Of a stretch of 64,000 bases of DNA, positions 43,733 through 51,850 are shown piece after piece. The DNA is from Lentibacillus daqui. GTDB lineage: Bacteria > Bacillota > Bacilli > Bacillales > Amphibacillaceae. The DNA is taken from positions 930,001-994,000 of the forward strand of contig NZ_CP114176.1 in the NCBI RefSeq assembly GCF_027186265.1. Direction: 5' to 3'. Position 1 is the stretch's first letter. Each line of letters opens with the position of its first letter. The position numbers were made by a program, and so were the translations under genes. The notes beneath the pieces were generated by a model. The model was not told the DNA's origin, searched no databases, and was given only the letters and a program-made list of their open reading frames with translations.

Positions 43733-44851
43733 ATGAGGAAACAAATAACTATCCTTTTTCTTGTCATGGGAACGTTGCTACTGGCAGCGTGTGCAGAAAC
43801 GACTACAACAGTTTCCAAGCAGGATGAACAAAATAATGATAAAAAGTCGGTAAAGGTTAATAAGTCTACAACTGGCGATAAGAAAGAACAAGGGGATAAA
43901 CAAAAGACTGTTACCAAGCCATTTAAGGCAATAAAACCACCTGAGGATGCAAAATTGCTGGAAACCAATTATTCTGATGAAGAAAAAGAAAAAATGCCGG
44001 ATCAAGAGGCTCATGGTGAGGAAAGCGCACGAACGGTTTCGCTCGGACAGACCTTATTACAGGATAAGAAGGATACTTCCAATGGCCCGCTTAAAGATCA
44101 TCGGCTGGTTGCCTTCTATGGAACACCGAAGTCGGAAAACATGGGGATTCTAGGTGAATATCCCCCCGATGAAATGATGAAGAAATTGAAAGAACAAACA
44201 GAAGAATATTCCAAAATTGACCCAGATCGGCCGGCGATACCAACGATCGAATTAATTGCTACAGTCGCACAGCGCTCACCGGGTCCGGATGGATTGTATG
44301 TTGCCAAGCCTTCTAAAGAGGTGATTGATGAATATGCCAAGTTGGCTGAAGAACATGATGCATTACTACTTTTAGATATCCAATTGGGACGGGCGGAAGT
44401 GATGGACGAACTAAAAAAGGTTGCACCCTATTTAAAATTACCACATGTTCACTTGGCGATTGACACGGAATACAGTGTTGGGGAAGGTGAAATTCCCGGC
44501 GAAGATCTAGGTGAAGTCGATGGGGAGGACATTCAAGAAGCTGTCGAATATGTTGACAAATTAGTCGAAGAGAACAATCTGCCAGACAAAATAGTACTGG
44601 TTCATCAATTTGGTAATGGCATTGTTACAAACAAGGAAAAAATCAAACCAACCAAACATGTTGAAGTACCCCTAAACTATGATGGATTTGGGGACCCGGC
44701 AATCAAAATGAGTGCATATGGGAAGTTAGTCAGGAAGCAGCCAATTCAGTACGGTGGATTTAAACTATTTTACAAAAATGATGATCCACTGCTTTCTCCG
44801 GAGGACGTTCTAAAACTTGACCCGGCTCCGGCAGTTATTGATTATCAATAA
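43733..44851 (+). CDS. Putative lipoprotein, function unknown
   Basis: 372 residues. Lipoprotein signal MRKQITILFLVMGTLLLAAC, then a Lys/Glu/Asp-rich linker (residues 22-95), then a globular domain from HRLVAFYGTPKSENMGILGE. Stretches HDALLLLDIQLGRAEVMDEL, LPHVHLAIDTEYSV, IVLVHQFGNGIVTNKEKIK and VPLNYDGFGDPAIK alternate strand and helix like a TIM barrel with acidic residues at strand ends, so a sugar-cleaving enzyme is conceivable, but I do not recognise a family. The gene has GTGGAGAG before its ATG and stands alone between ung and a reductase gene. The acidic, lysine-rich linker fits a surface protein. Confidence 0.8.
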   Translation: MRKQITILFLVMGTLLLAACAETTTTVSKQDEQNNDKKSVKVNKSTTGDKKEQGDKQKTVTKPFKAIKPPEDAKLLETNYSDEEKEKMPDQEAHGEESARTVSLGQTLLQDKKDTSNGPLKDHRLVAFYGTPKSENMGILGEYPPDEMMKKLKEQTEEYSKIDPDRPAIPTIELIATVAQRSPGPDGLYVAKPSKEVIDEYAKLAEEHDALLLLDIQLGRAEVMDELKKVAPYLKLPHVHLAIDTEYSVGEGEIPGEDLGEVDGEDIQEAVEYVDKLVEENNLPDKIVLVHQFGNGIVTNKEKIKPTKHVEVPLNYDGFGDPAIKMSAYGKLVRKQPIQYGGFKLFYKNDDPLLSPEDVLKLDPAPAVIDYQ

Positions 44852-45129
44852 TGGGTGTAGTGGATTTGTTAAGGGCTTGATGCACATGCTCTACAACCTT
44901 TTGATTAGATTTACGCCTGCTTGATCAACGCTCATGCGCCCAGTCAACTCGAATCCGCTCGAGCAAAGAGGGAGACATACTTATTCAGTAATTTTAGTCT
45001 GTTCCCTTGTCTCAAAGATTTGATTTGGTATATTTATGGTAAAGTGTAAGTAGACATAGGTATGAAGGCTTTTGTCTACAGAGATTTTTTAAGTAGGTGT
45101 ATAATTATAGCTGAAAGGAGATGTTTGGA

Positions 45130-45846
45130 ATGGCACAGTATACGATTAAATTACTTAAAAAGGAAATGGTTGCCAAGGATACGATGGCTTTTCATTGGGA
45201 AAAACCAGAGGGATTTGAATTTAAGGCAGGACAGTTTGGAGATTTTACCTTAATTAATCCTAGCGAAACAGATGATGAAGGAAATACAAGAGCTTTTTCA
45301 TTTGTATGCGCGCCCAGTGAAGATAAATTGGTAACCACAACTCGTTTACGGGATTCTGCTTTTAAACGGGTACTGAAAGATTTACCAGAAGGAAGCGAGG
45401 TAAAATTCGATGCACCGCATGGTAATTTCACCCTGCATAAAACGGAATCTACACCGGCTGTATTTCTAATTGGCGGTATTGGTATTACCCCGGTTCGCAG
45501 CATGATTGCAGAGGCCACAAACCAACAAACATCACATGATATCACGCTGTTATATTCGAATAAAACACCTAAAGACGCGCCTTTTCAGTCTGATTTGCAG
45601 GAAATGGAGGATAAAAACGCTCATTTCACATTTGTGCCGGTGATGACACAAACCGATGCTACTGAATGGAACGGTGAAAGTGGTCATATTGATGCGGAAA
45701 TGTTAAAACGATATGTTTCTGATGTTAGTGCACCAATTTACTATCTTGCTGGCCCGGCCGATATGGTACAGGCAATGCAGAAAATGTTAATTGATGCAGG
45801 GGCAAATGAAGATAATATTCGCGCTGAAGAATTTTCCGGTTATTAA
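45130..45846 (+). CDS. FAD/NAD(P)-dependent ferredoxin reductase-like protein
   Basis: 238 residues of one FNR module: FAD-binding barrel with RAFSFVCAPSEDKLVTTT, and the nucleotide domain with FLIGGIGITPVRSMI and YYLAGPADMVQAMQKML. No iron-sulfur or haem domain is attached, so a separate partner is needed. AAAGGAG is 10 bases before ATG 45130. It transfers electrons between NAD(P)H and an unknown acceptor. A terminator follows. Confidence 0.87.
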   Translation: MAQYTIKLLKKEMVAKDTMAFHWEKPEGFEFKAGQFGDFTLINPSETDDEGNTRAFSFVCAPSEDKLVTTTRLRDSAFKRVLKDLPEGSEVKFDAPHGNFTLHKTESTPAVFLIGGIGITPVRSMIAEATNQQTSHDITLLYSNKTPKDAPFQSDLQEMEDKNAHFTFVPVMTQTDATEWNGESGHIDAEMLKRYVSDVSAPIYYLAGPADMVQAMQKMLIDAGANEDNIRAEEFSGY

Positions 45847-45866
45847 TTAAACATTCATCTCAAGGT

Positions 45867-45910
45867 AACAGGTATGCGTTCTTTTGCCGGAACGTGTACC
45901 TGTTTTTTCA
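45867..45910 (+). terminator. Terminator after the reductase gene
   Basis: ACAGGTA..CGTTC pairs with GAACG..TACCTGT around a short loop and is followed by six T. Clear intrinsic terminator. Confidence 0.88.
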
Positions 45911-46056
45911 TATCATCCGATGGTTAGCGGGTGGGATCACTAATCAAATTTGGATAAATTTGGTGGGATAAGGTGCCTGTCCCTTTGTACCAGTAGACTT
46001 GTTTTTGATTTTGGGCTAAGCTAAAGTAAAGTGTTGTAACGAAGGGGGAATTGATT

Positions 46057-46980
46057 GTGGATATTGCGGTAATTGGATCCAACAATGTAGATTTGATTAC
46101 ATATATTGATAAAATGCCAAAGAAAGGTGAAACGCTTGAGGCACCAAATTTTGAGATGGGGTGTGGTGGAAAAGGTGCCAATCAGGCTGTTGCAGCAGCT
46201 AAACTAGGGGCAGATGTGATGATGGTTACCAAAGTAGGGGATGACATGTTTGCCGATAATACGATTGCAAATTTTGAAAAACACGGAATTAATACCGAAT
46301 TCACGAAGAAAGTTCCGGGAACAACTAGTGGCGTTGCTCCCATTTTTGTTGATCCTAACTCAGAAAACCGGATTCTTATCATTAAAGGCGCCAATCAGCA
46401 TCTAAAACCAGCAGATATCGATGAAGCGGCGGATAAATTAAAACAGTGTAAACTTATCGTTCTGCAATTAGAAGTGCCAATCCCAACGGTTTATCATGCG
46501 ATCGAATTCGGCAGCCAACATGGTATACCAGTTATTTTTAATCCGGCACCGGCGACAAAAGATTTAGATTTTCAATACGTTACCATGTGCGATTTTGTGG
46601 TTCCAAATGAAACAGAACTGGAGCTGATTTCCGGAATGCCAGTGGAAACAGAAGATCAGGTACTTAAGGCGGCGCACTACCTGCTTGAAAAAGGGGTCAC
46701 AAATGTAATTATTACGCTGGGTCGTCGTGGGGTGCTCTGGGTAACAAAAGATACGGTCCAACGGTTTAATGCATATACAGTTCAGGCGGTTGACACAACA
46801 GGTGCCGGAGATGCATTTATTGGTTGTTTTGCCCATTCATTTATCCAAACAGAAGATGTTGCACAGGCAATCAAACGTGCCCAAGCCTTTGCTGCGCTGA
46901 GTGTGACAAAACATGGAACACAAACTTCTTACCCAACGGAAGCTGAACTGACCGCATTTTTAAATGAACAACATAAGTAA
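46057..46980 (+). CDS. rbsK: Ribokinase
   Basis: 307 residues of the PfkB family. N-terminal GSNNVDLITYIDKMPKKGET and GGKGANQAVAAAKLGADVMM are ribokinase-like, with IFNPAPA and the C-terminal catalytic DTTGAGDAFIGCFAHS. Makes ribose 5-phosphate from ribose and ATP. AAGGGGG is 8 bases before GTG 46057; the TTG at 46051 is too close. It pairs with a ROK sugar kinase 16 bases downstream. No ribose transporter is adjacent; ribose could come from the nucleoside hydrolase at 9.5 kb. Confidence 0.92.
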   Translation: MDIAVIGSNNVDLITYIDKMPKKGETLEAPNFEMGCGGKGANQAVAAAKLGADVMMVTKVGDDMFADNTIANFEKHGINTEFTKKVPGTTSGVAPIFVDPNSENRILIIKGANQHLKPADIDEAADKLKQCKLIVLQLEVPIPTVYHAIEFGSQHGIPVIFNPAPATKDLDFQYVTMCDFVVPNETELELISGMPVETEDQVLKAAHYLLEKGVTNVIITLGRRGVLWVTKDTVQRFNAYTVQAVDTTGAGDAFIGCFAHSFIQTEDVAQAIKRAQAFAALSVTKHGTQTSYPTEAELTAFLNEQHK

Positions 46981-46996
46981 AAGGGAGAGAACTATC

Positions 46997-47848
46997 ATGT
47001 TATTAGGTGGAATTGAAGCGGGCGGAACGAAATTTGTTTGTGCTGTCGGAGATGAATCTGGGAAAATAATCGCAAAAACAAGCTTTCCAACAACAGAACC
47101 GGATGAAACACTGCGGCAGGTTCGACAATTTTTTCAGCAACACCATGCGGATGCGGTTGGAATTGGTTGTTTCGGACCAGTTGATCTGGATGAAAAAAGC
47201 AATACGTATGGTACCATTTTAAACACGCCGAAAACGAAATGGAAACAGTATGATATATTAACCAAGTTGAAAACCGATTTACAAATTCCTGTTTCTATTG
47301 ATACCGATGTTAATGCCGCAGCACTGGGGGAGTACCTGTATGGTGCCGGTAAAGATGTGGACAGTTGTATGTACATTACGGTCGGAACAGGAATTGGCGC
47401 CGGCTTTGTCCATCATGGGAAAACATATATTGGTAAAAGCCATCCGGAAATGGGACATCTACTCATTCAGCAACATAAGGATGACACGTTTGCCGGGAAT
47501 TGTCCCTATCACGGAAATTGCTTGGAGGGACTTGCCTCTGGCCCGGCAATTGAACAACGGTATGGGGAAAAAGGTGTTGAACTAGCTAATGATGTACATG
47601 TATGGGAACTGGAAGCCTATTATCTGGCACAAGCAATCATGAATTATTTCCTTGTCCTATCTCCGGAACGAATTATTTTGGGTGGTGGAGTCATGAAACA
47701 AGAACAATTATACCCGCGGATTCGTGAAAAATTTCGGGAATTATTAAACAGTTATCTTGACGTTGAAAATATGGATAAATTAATTGTTGCCCCAGAACTC
47801 AATGATGAACAGGGCATAAGAGGAGCAATGGAATTGTTGCGGCAATAA
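46997..47848 (+). CDS. ROK-family fructokinase
   Basis: 283 residues. ATP-binding GGIEAGGTKFVCAVG, DTDVNAAALGEYLYGAGK, ITVGTGIGAGFVHHGK and the zinc-binding NCPYHGNCLEGLASGPAI, as in Gram-positive fructokinases. Phosphorylates fructose or mannose at C6. GGGAGAG precedes ATG 46997. Co-transcribed with ribokinase. Glucokinase is less likely from the zinc motif. Confidence 0.88.
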   Translation: MLLGGIEAGGTKFVCAVGDESGKIIAKTSFPTTEPDETLRQVRQFFQQHHADAVGIGCFGPVDLDEKSNTYGTILNTPKTKWKQYDILTKLKTDLQIPVSIDTDVNAAALGEYLYGAGKDVDSCMYITVGTGIGAGFVHHGKTYIGKSHPEMGHLLIQQHKDDTFAGNCPYHGNCLEGLASGPAIEQRYGEKGVELANDVHVWELEAYYLAQAIMNYFLVLSPERIILGGGVMKQEQLYPRIREKFRELLNSYLDVENMDKLIVAPELNDEQGIRGAMELLRQ

Positions 47849-48307
47849 TGGAGCTTGCCCCGTCAAAGCCATTGATCACAGCATTGCCCGTCCCGTAGAA
47901 GAATCGGGTTGGGGAGCTAATTGAACCAAGGATTGAGCCCAGTCAACTAAACTTATTTGGTCGATGTTTCTTGTAACGGGTTGAAGTTTATGTGAATTAG
48001 GTTGATAACCCTGAAATCGGGTCGAAGTTTATATAGATTAGGTTGATGTTCCAGGAAATGGGTCGATGCTTGTGCAAACCAGGTTGATGTCTCTGGAAAT
48101 GGGTTGATGTTTCCCGGAATTAGTTTGCCCACTGCAATATTATTGCCAAGTAACGCTTGTTTTCACTCAAAAATAACGCAAATTTTCCATGATTACAGTA
48201 AACGACAAACCGAAATCAAGGTTGCCGCTAGTGAAATACGCCATTTTTTGCTAAACTATGGGGGAAAGAATTTGTGCAAATTTAAAATGGAAAGTGGCGT
48301 TTAGTTT
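47849..48307. other. Intergenic region with tandem array
   Basis: 459 bases. 47959-48122 is the tandem array. Before it are GC-richer bits with CCCGTCCCG and ATCGGGTTGGGG but no terminator with a T-run. After it, 48123-48307 shows no promoter I trust. Confidence 0.6.
47959..48122. repeat. Degenerate tandem array, 41 bp double units
   Basis: GGTYGA cores start at 47959, 47979, 48000, 48020, 48041, 48061, 48082 and 48102, so spacings alternate 20, 21, 20, 21, 20, 21, 20. This is four copies of a 41 bp unit, each of two related halves: GGTTGATGTTYCNGGAAATG-like and GGTCGAAGTTTATRTRRATTA-like. A decayed ninth half follows at 48123. No open frame is supported. Confidence 0.85.
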
Positions 48308-50104
48308 ATGGAAGAAGCAGCACTAATTAGTATTGTTGTCATTCTTGGACTAGGGATCTTTTCCCAATGGCTTGCCTGGCGCATTCAGTGGCCATCGATT
48401 GTAATTATGTCCATTGCCGGGTTGTTAATTGGCCCGATCTTTGGACTGATTAATCCGAAAGAAGCATTGGGCGATTTATACAGCCCCATGATTTCGCTGG
48501 CTGTTGCTGTTGTCTTGTTTGAAGGAAGTTCAAGTCTTGATGTACGGGAACTAAAGGGGATTTCCAAGTCGGTATTTCGGATTGTAACCTTTGGCGCTTT
48601 TCTGGCATGGATCGGTGGCTCACTTGCTGCCTACTATATCGCCGGTCTAAGTCTTGAAGTTGCGTTTATTATCGGTGGATTGTTCATTGTAACAGGCCCG
48701 ACGGTGATCATTCCGTTACTTCGGCAGGCTAAATTAAAATCACGGACAGCAACAGTTTTAAAATGGGAAGGAATTATTGTTGATCCTTTTGGTCCGTTAT
48801 TGGCACTGTTTGCCTATCAAGTGATTAAAATATTGGTGAATGAACATTTATCGTTTCAATATCTGTGGAATTTCTTTTTAGGTGCGATATTTGCAGTCAT
48901 CCTTGGGTTCGTTGTCGGTCTTGTCGTCAGCATTATGGTTAGTAAAGGCTGGTTTCCAGAGTACCTGAAATCACCAATTATCCTGTCATTTGTTTTATTA
49001 TGTTTTATGATTGGCGAGGTAGTGATGCATGAAACGGGAATGCTCGCAGTGACCATCATGGGGCTTAGCATTGGCCGTTCGAAAAAATATGTGTCGTCGA
49101 TTGAAAATGTTGGGCACTTTGTCGAAAACATTTCTGTGATTTTGACATCCACCATTTTTATTTTACTGACCGCCTCTTTGACACGAGAAGTGATTGGACA
49201 AGTATTCACACTGCCGATTATCGGATTTGTGCTGGTTATGCTATTTATTGTAAGGCCGTTATCGATCTGGATTTCAACGATCAAAACAGAGCTTTCCATT
49301 GCCGAGAAGACACTGATTGGTTGGATTGCTCCCCGTGGTGTGGTAGCACTCACTGTTTCCGGGTATTTTGCCTCGTTGTTGCTAGATGATGGTTACAAAG
49401 ATGCGTCGTTATTGACGGCATTAACGTTTGCACTGGTTTTTATTACGGTGTGCGCGCATGGGTTTACCATTGGACCGCTGGCAAAAAAACTGCAACTGGC
49501 TAGTTCTGAACCACCAGGAGTTTTAATTGTCGGAGCCAGCAGCTTTTCCGTTGAACTGGCAAAAAGCTTAAAACAATTCGGGATTCCGGTACTAATCACC
49601 GATATTTCTGAGGATCGTTTGCAACCGGCAATGGATGAGGGAATCGATACATACCTCGGTCAGATTCTTGCAGAGCATACACAATTTGAAATTGACTTGG
49701 TACCATATGAGACCATCTTGGTCATGACCGGTGATGCTGCCTATAATGCGTTAGTGTACCAGTCCTATGTTCCGGAATTTGGTTATAACAATGCATTTGT
49801 CTTACCCGTTGAATCGCCTGGAAAACAGGAAGCGGAAAGAGAAGTTCCTGCATCATTGAATAGCCATTTGCTGTTTGGCGAGCATGCGCTTTTTCGGAGG
49901 TTAAATAGACAAATAAATACGAACTATTCGTTGGAAACGGTCGCTATTGATGAAAAGCACAAAGTAAATAAGGATGATATCCTGCATCTGGGAACACCAT
50001 TATTTATTAAAAAGAAGGATGATACGATCGAATTTATTACATTCCGGCAAAAGTTTACGTTAGATGATGGCGATCAGCTTGTGTTGCTTGGAGAAAATCG
50101 TTAG
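48308..50104 (+). CDS. Na+(K+)/H+ antiporter with RCK domain
   Basis: 598 residues. About 12 membrane helices of the Na/H exchanger fold at residues 1-385, including GLFIVTGPTVIIPLLRQAKL and GWIAPRGVVALTVSGYFASL, then a TrkA-N/RCK-N domain (GVLIVGASSFSVELAKSLKQ) and a short C-terminal domain. The TGPTV motif and long regulatory tail fit CPA1-type antiporters. It swaps cytoplasmic cations for protons, useful in saline or alkaline habitats. The ribosome site is weak (GGAAAGTGG), so the start is less sure. Confidence 0.88.
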   Translation: MEEAALISIVVILGLGIFSQWLAWRIQWPSIVIMSIAGLLIGPIFGLINPKEALGDLYSPMISLAVAVVLFEGSSSLDVRELKGISKSVFRIVTFGAFLAWIGGSLAAYYIAGLSLEVAFIIGGLFIVTGPTVIIPLLRQAKLKSRTATVLKWEGIIVDPFGPLLALFAYQVIKILVNEHLSFQYLWNFFLGAIFAVILGFVVGLVVSIMVSKGWFPEYLKSPIILSFVLLCFMIGEVVMHETGMLAVTIMGLSIGRSKKYVSSIENVGHFVENISVILTSTIFILLTASLTREVIGQVFTLPIIGFVLVMLFIVRPLSIWISTIKTELSIAEKTLIGWIAPRGVVALTVSGYFASLLLDDGYKDASLLTALTFALVFITVCAHGFTIGPLAKKLQLASSEPPGVLIVGASSFSVELAKSLKQFGIPVLITDISEDRLQPAMDEGIDTYLGQILAEHTQFEIDLVPYETILVMTGDAAYNALVYQSYVPEFGYNNAFVLPVESPGKQEAEREVPASLNSHLLFGEHALFRRLNRQINTNYSLETVAIDEKHKVNKDDILHLGTPLFIKKKDDTIEFITFRQKFTLDDGDQLVLLGENR

Positions 50105-50197
50105 GTACAGTTAACCAAATATGATAAATACAGTTCACTTCCATCGATTACAGGTGTGTGGATTGAAAAAAAAATATAAGTTGAGGAGCTGAAAGTA

Positions 50198-51313
50198 ATG
50201 CGTACAACAGAAATTAAAAAACGCGCACCATTTCGGGGAGATCATGTCGGTAGTTTTCTGCGACCAGCACGACTGAAGCAGGCACGGAGTCGATTTGCAA
50301 ATGGAGAAGTAACGGCAGATGAACTGCGGGCTGTTGAAGACGAAGAGATCATTAAACTGATTGAAAAACAAAAAGAAATAGGATTGAAATCTATTACAGA
50401 TGGAGAATTTCGCCGCTCCTGGTGGCATTTTGACTTTTTGGAAGGTTTGACAGGTGTGGAAGGATATGATCCGGACAGTGGTTTGCATTTTGTTGGTATT
50501 GAGGCAAGGAACCGTTCTATTCGCGTCACAGATAAAGTAGATTTTAATGATGACCATCCAATGCTTGAACATTTCCGGTTTTTGAAAGAGCACGTAGGTC
50601 CCGATCATGTTGCTAAAATGACAATTCCGAGTCCCAATATGCTGTTACTCCGTGGTAGTATTGACTCGAATGCCTATACAAACATTGAAGCATTGCTACC
50701 GGATTTAACCAACGCTTATAAACAGGCCATTCAAGCATTCTATGATCTGGGGTGCAGATATTTGCAGCTTGATGATACATCATGGTCATCCTATTTGTCG
50801 GAAAAAGGACGAGCAGCTATTCGCGAACAGGGATATACACCGGAGGAAATGCAAAAGATCGCTGCCCGGGCAATTAATGAATCCATTGCAGAGCGACCGG
50901 ATGATTTATTGATTACGATGCATATTTGCCGGGGAAATTATCGCTCGCATTACTTTGCGGAAGGGTCGTATGATACGGCATCCAAAACGATTTTCGGTGA
51001 ATTGAATGTGGATGGTTTGTTTCTGGAATTTGATGATGAACGTTCCGGTGGATTTGAGCCATTGCAGTATGTAAATCGGGATGACTTATATGTAGTGCTT
51101 GGATTAATCACGACAAAATTTGGTGAAATCGAGGACAAGGATTTGATCAAAAAACGGATAGAAGAAGCAAGCAACTACCTGTCGCTGAATCAGCTTTGCC
51201 TGAGTCCGCAATGCGGCTTTGCGTCGACAGAAGAAGGTAATGATATTAGCGAGGAAGATCAATGGAAAAAAATCAGCCGTGTATTGGAGATAGCTGAAGA
51301 AGTATGGAAATAG
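50198..51313 (+). CDS. MetE C-terminal-like methyltransferase (YxjG/YxjH type)
   Basis: 371 residues, equal to the catalytic half of cobalamin-independent methionine synthase. Seen: FRGDHVGSFLRPARLKQAR, TDGEFRRSWWHFDFLEG, YLQLDDTSW, the zinc ligands in MHICRGNYRSH and the late cysteine in LSPQCGFAS. It transfers a methyl group to homocysteine or a similar thiol. GAGGAG precedes the ATG. No S-box fits in the 93 bases upstream, unlike yxjG/yxjH in B. subtilis, which are S-box controlled. Confidence 0.9.
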   Translation: MRTTEIKKRAPFRGDHVGSFLRPARLKQARSRFANGEVTADELRAVEDEEIIKLIEKQKEIGLKSITDGEFRRSWWHFDFLEGLTGVEGYDPDSGLHFVGIEARNRSIRVTDKVDFNDDHPMLEHFRFLKEHVGPDHVAKMTIPSPNMLLLRGSIDSNAYTNIEALLPDLTNAYKQAIQAFYDLGCRYLQLDDTSWSSYLSEKGRAAIREQGYTPEEMQKIAARAINESIAERPDDLLITMHICRGNYRSHYFAEGSYDTASKTIFGELNVDGLFLEFDDERSGGFEPLQYVNRDDLYVVLGLITTKFGEIEDKDLIKKRIEEASNYLSLNQLCLSPQCGFASTEEGNDISEEDQWKKISRVLEIAEEVWK

Positions 51314-51315
51314 GA

Positions 51316-51358
51316 ACGAATGACTCCCATCCGGAGATGATGGGGGTCATTCGTATTT
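51316..51358. terminator. Bidirectional terminator, convergent genes
   Basis: 16 bp stem (51316-51331 with 51339-51354, one G-U) and a 7-base loop, followed by ATTTTA. It lies 3 bases past the methyltransferase stop and 11 bases from the end of the minus-strand MaoC gene. Confidence 0.85.
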
Positions 51359-51368
51359 TACAGGGAGG

Positions 51369-51806
51369 CTATCCTTCTTGTTTATTCATCAACATACTCA
51401 TTCCACCAACAATTACATTTTCACCTGTTTGTTTTTTTACTACTAATTTTGCCACAATGACCCCAGCGGTCTCCCCTTTATCGATCTTATCCGTAACCTT
51501 CATTTCCAGTGAAACGGTATCATTGATGAACGTCGGATTGGTGAACCGGATTTTGTCCATGCCATAAAATGCAACAACAATCCCCGGTTTTAGTTCCACC
51601 AGACCAGTAGCAATTGATAAAACAAGCATTCCATGTGCAATCCGCTTTTGAAATGGAGTGTCTTTTGCGTATTCGATGTCAGTATGTAATGGAAACCAAT
51701 CTCCGCTTAGTGAAGCGAAATTAACAATGTCAGCCTCCGTGATCGTTCTGCCGCGTGAATTCCATGTATCGCCGATTTGATAGTCATCATAATACTTATT
51801 AAACAA
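51369..51806 (-). CDS. MaoC-family (R)-enoyl-CoA hydratase
   Basis: 145 residues from a TTG with GGAGG 8 bases upstream. Hotdog fold with the hydratase motif: DWFPLHTDIEYAKDTPFQKRIAHGML holds catalytic Asp and His, and ADIVNFASLSGD precedes it. Hydrates 2-enoyl-CoA to (R)-3-hydroxyacyl-CoA or works on a related thioester. It lies 44 bases downstream of an acyl-CoA ligase on the same strand, so the two probably share a pathway. Confidence 0.88.
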   Translation of the reverse strand: MFNKYYDDYQIGDTWNSRGRTITEADIVNFASLSGDWFPLHTDIEYAKDTPFQKRIAHGMLVLSIATGLVELKPGIVVAFYGMDKIRFTNPTFINDTVSLEMKVTDKIDKGETAGVIVAKLVVKKQTGENVIVGGMSMLMNKQEG

Positions 51807-51850
51807 ATAAGTCGCCTCCTGATTTTGAAAAATAATAGTTTGATTTGATT

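Noticed and set aside
43405..43968. Minus-strand frame of 187 codons across ung end and lipoprotein start
   Set aside because: It overlaps two well supported plus-strand genes and lacks a ribosome site and recognisable domain.
47849..47925. Terminator after the ROK kinase
   Set aside because: GC-rich pieces such as AGCTTGCCCC and GGGGAGCT can pair at long distance, but there is no compact stem and no T-run.
47959..48122. CRISPR array
   Set aside because: Units are degenerate and contiguous at 20-21 bp, without identical repeats, unique spacers or cas genes. The same applies to 9194-9301.
50135..50608. Minus-strand frame of 157 codons
   Set aside because: Antisense to the MetE-like gene, cysteine/phenylalanine-rich shadow translation.
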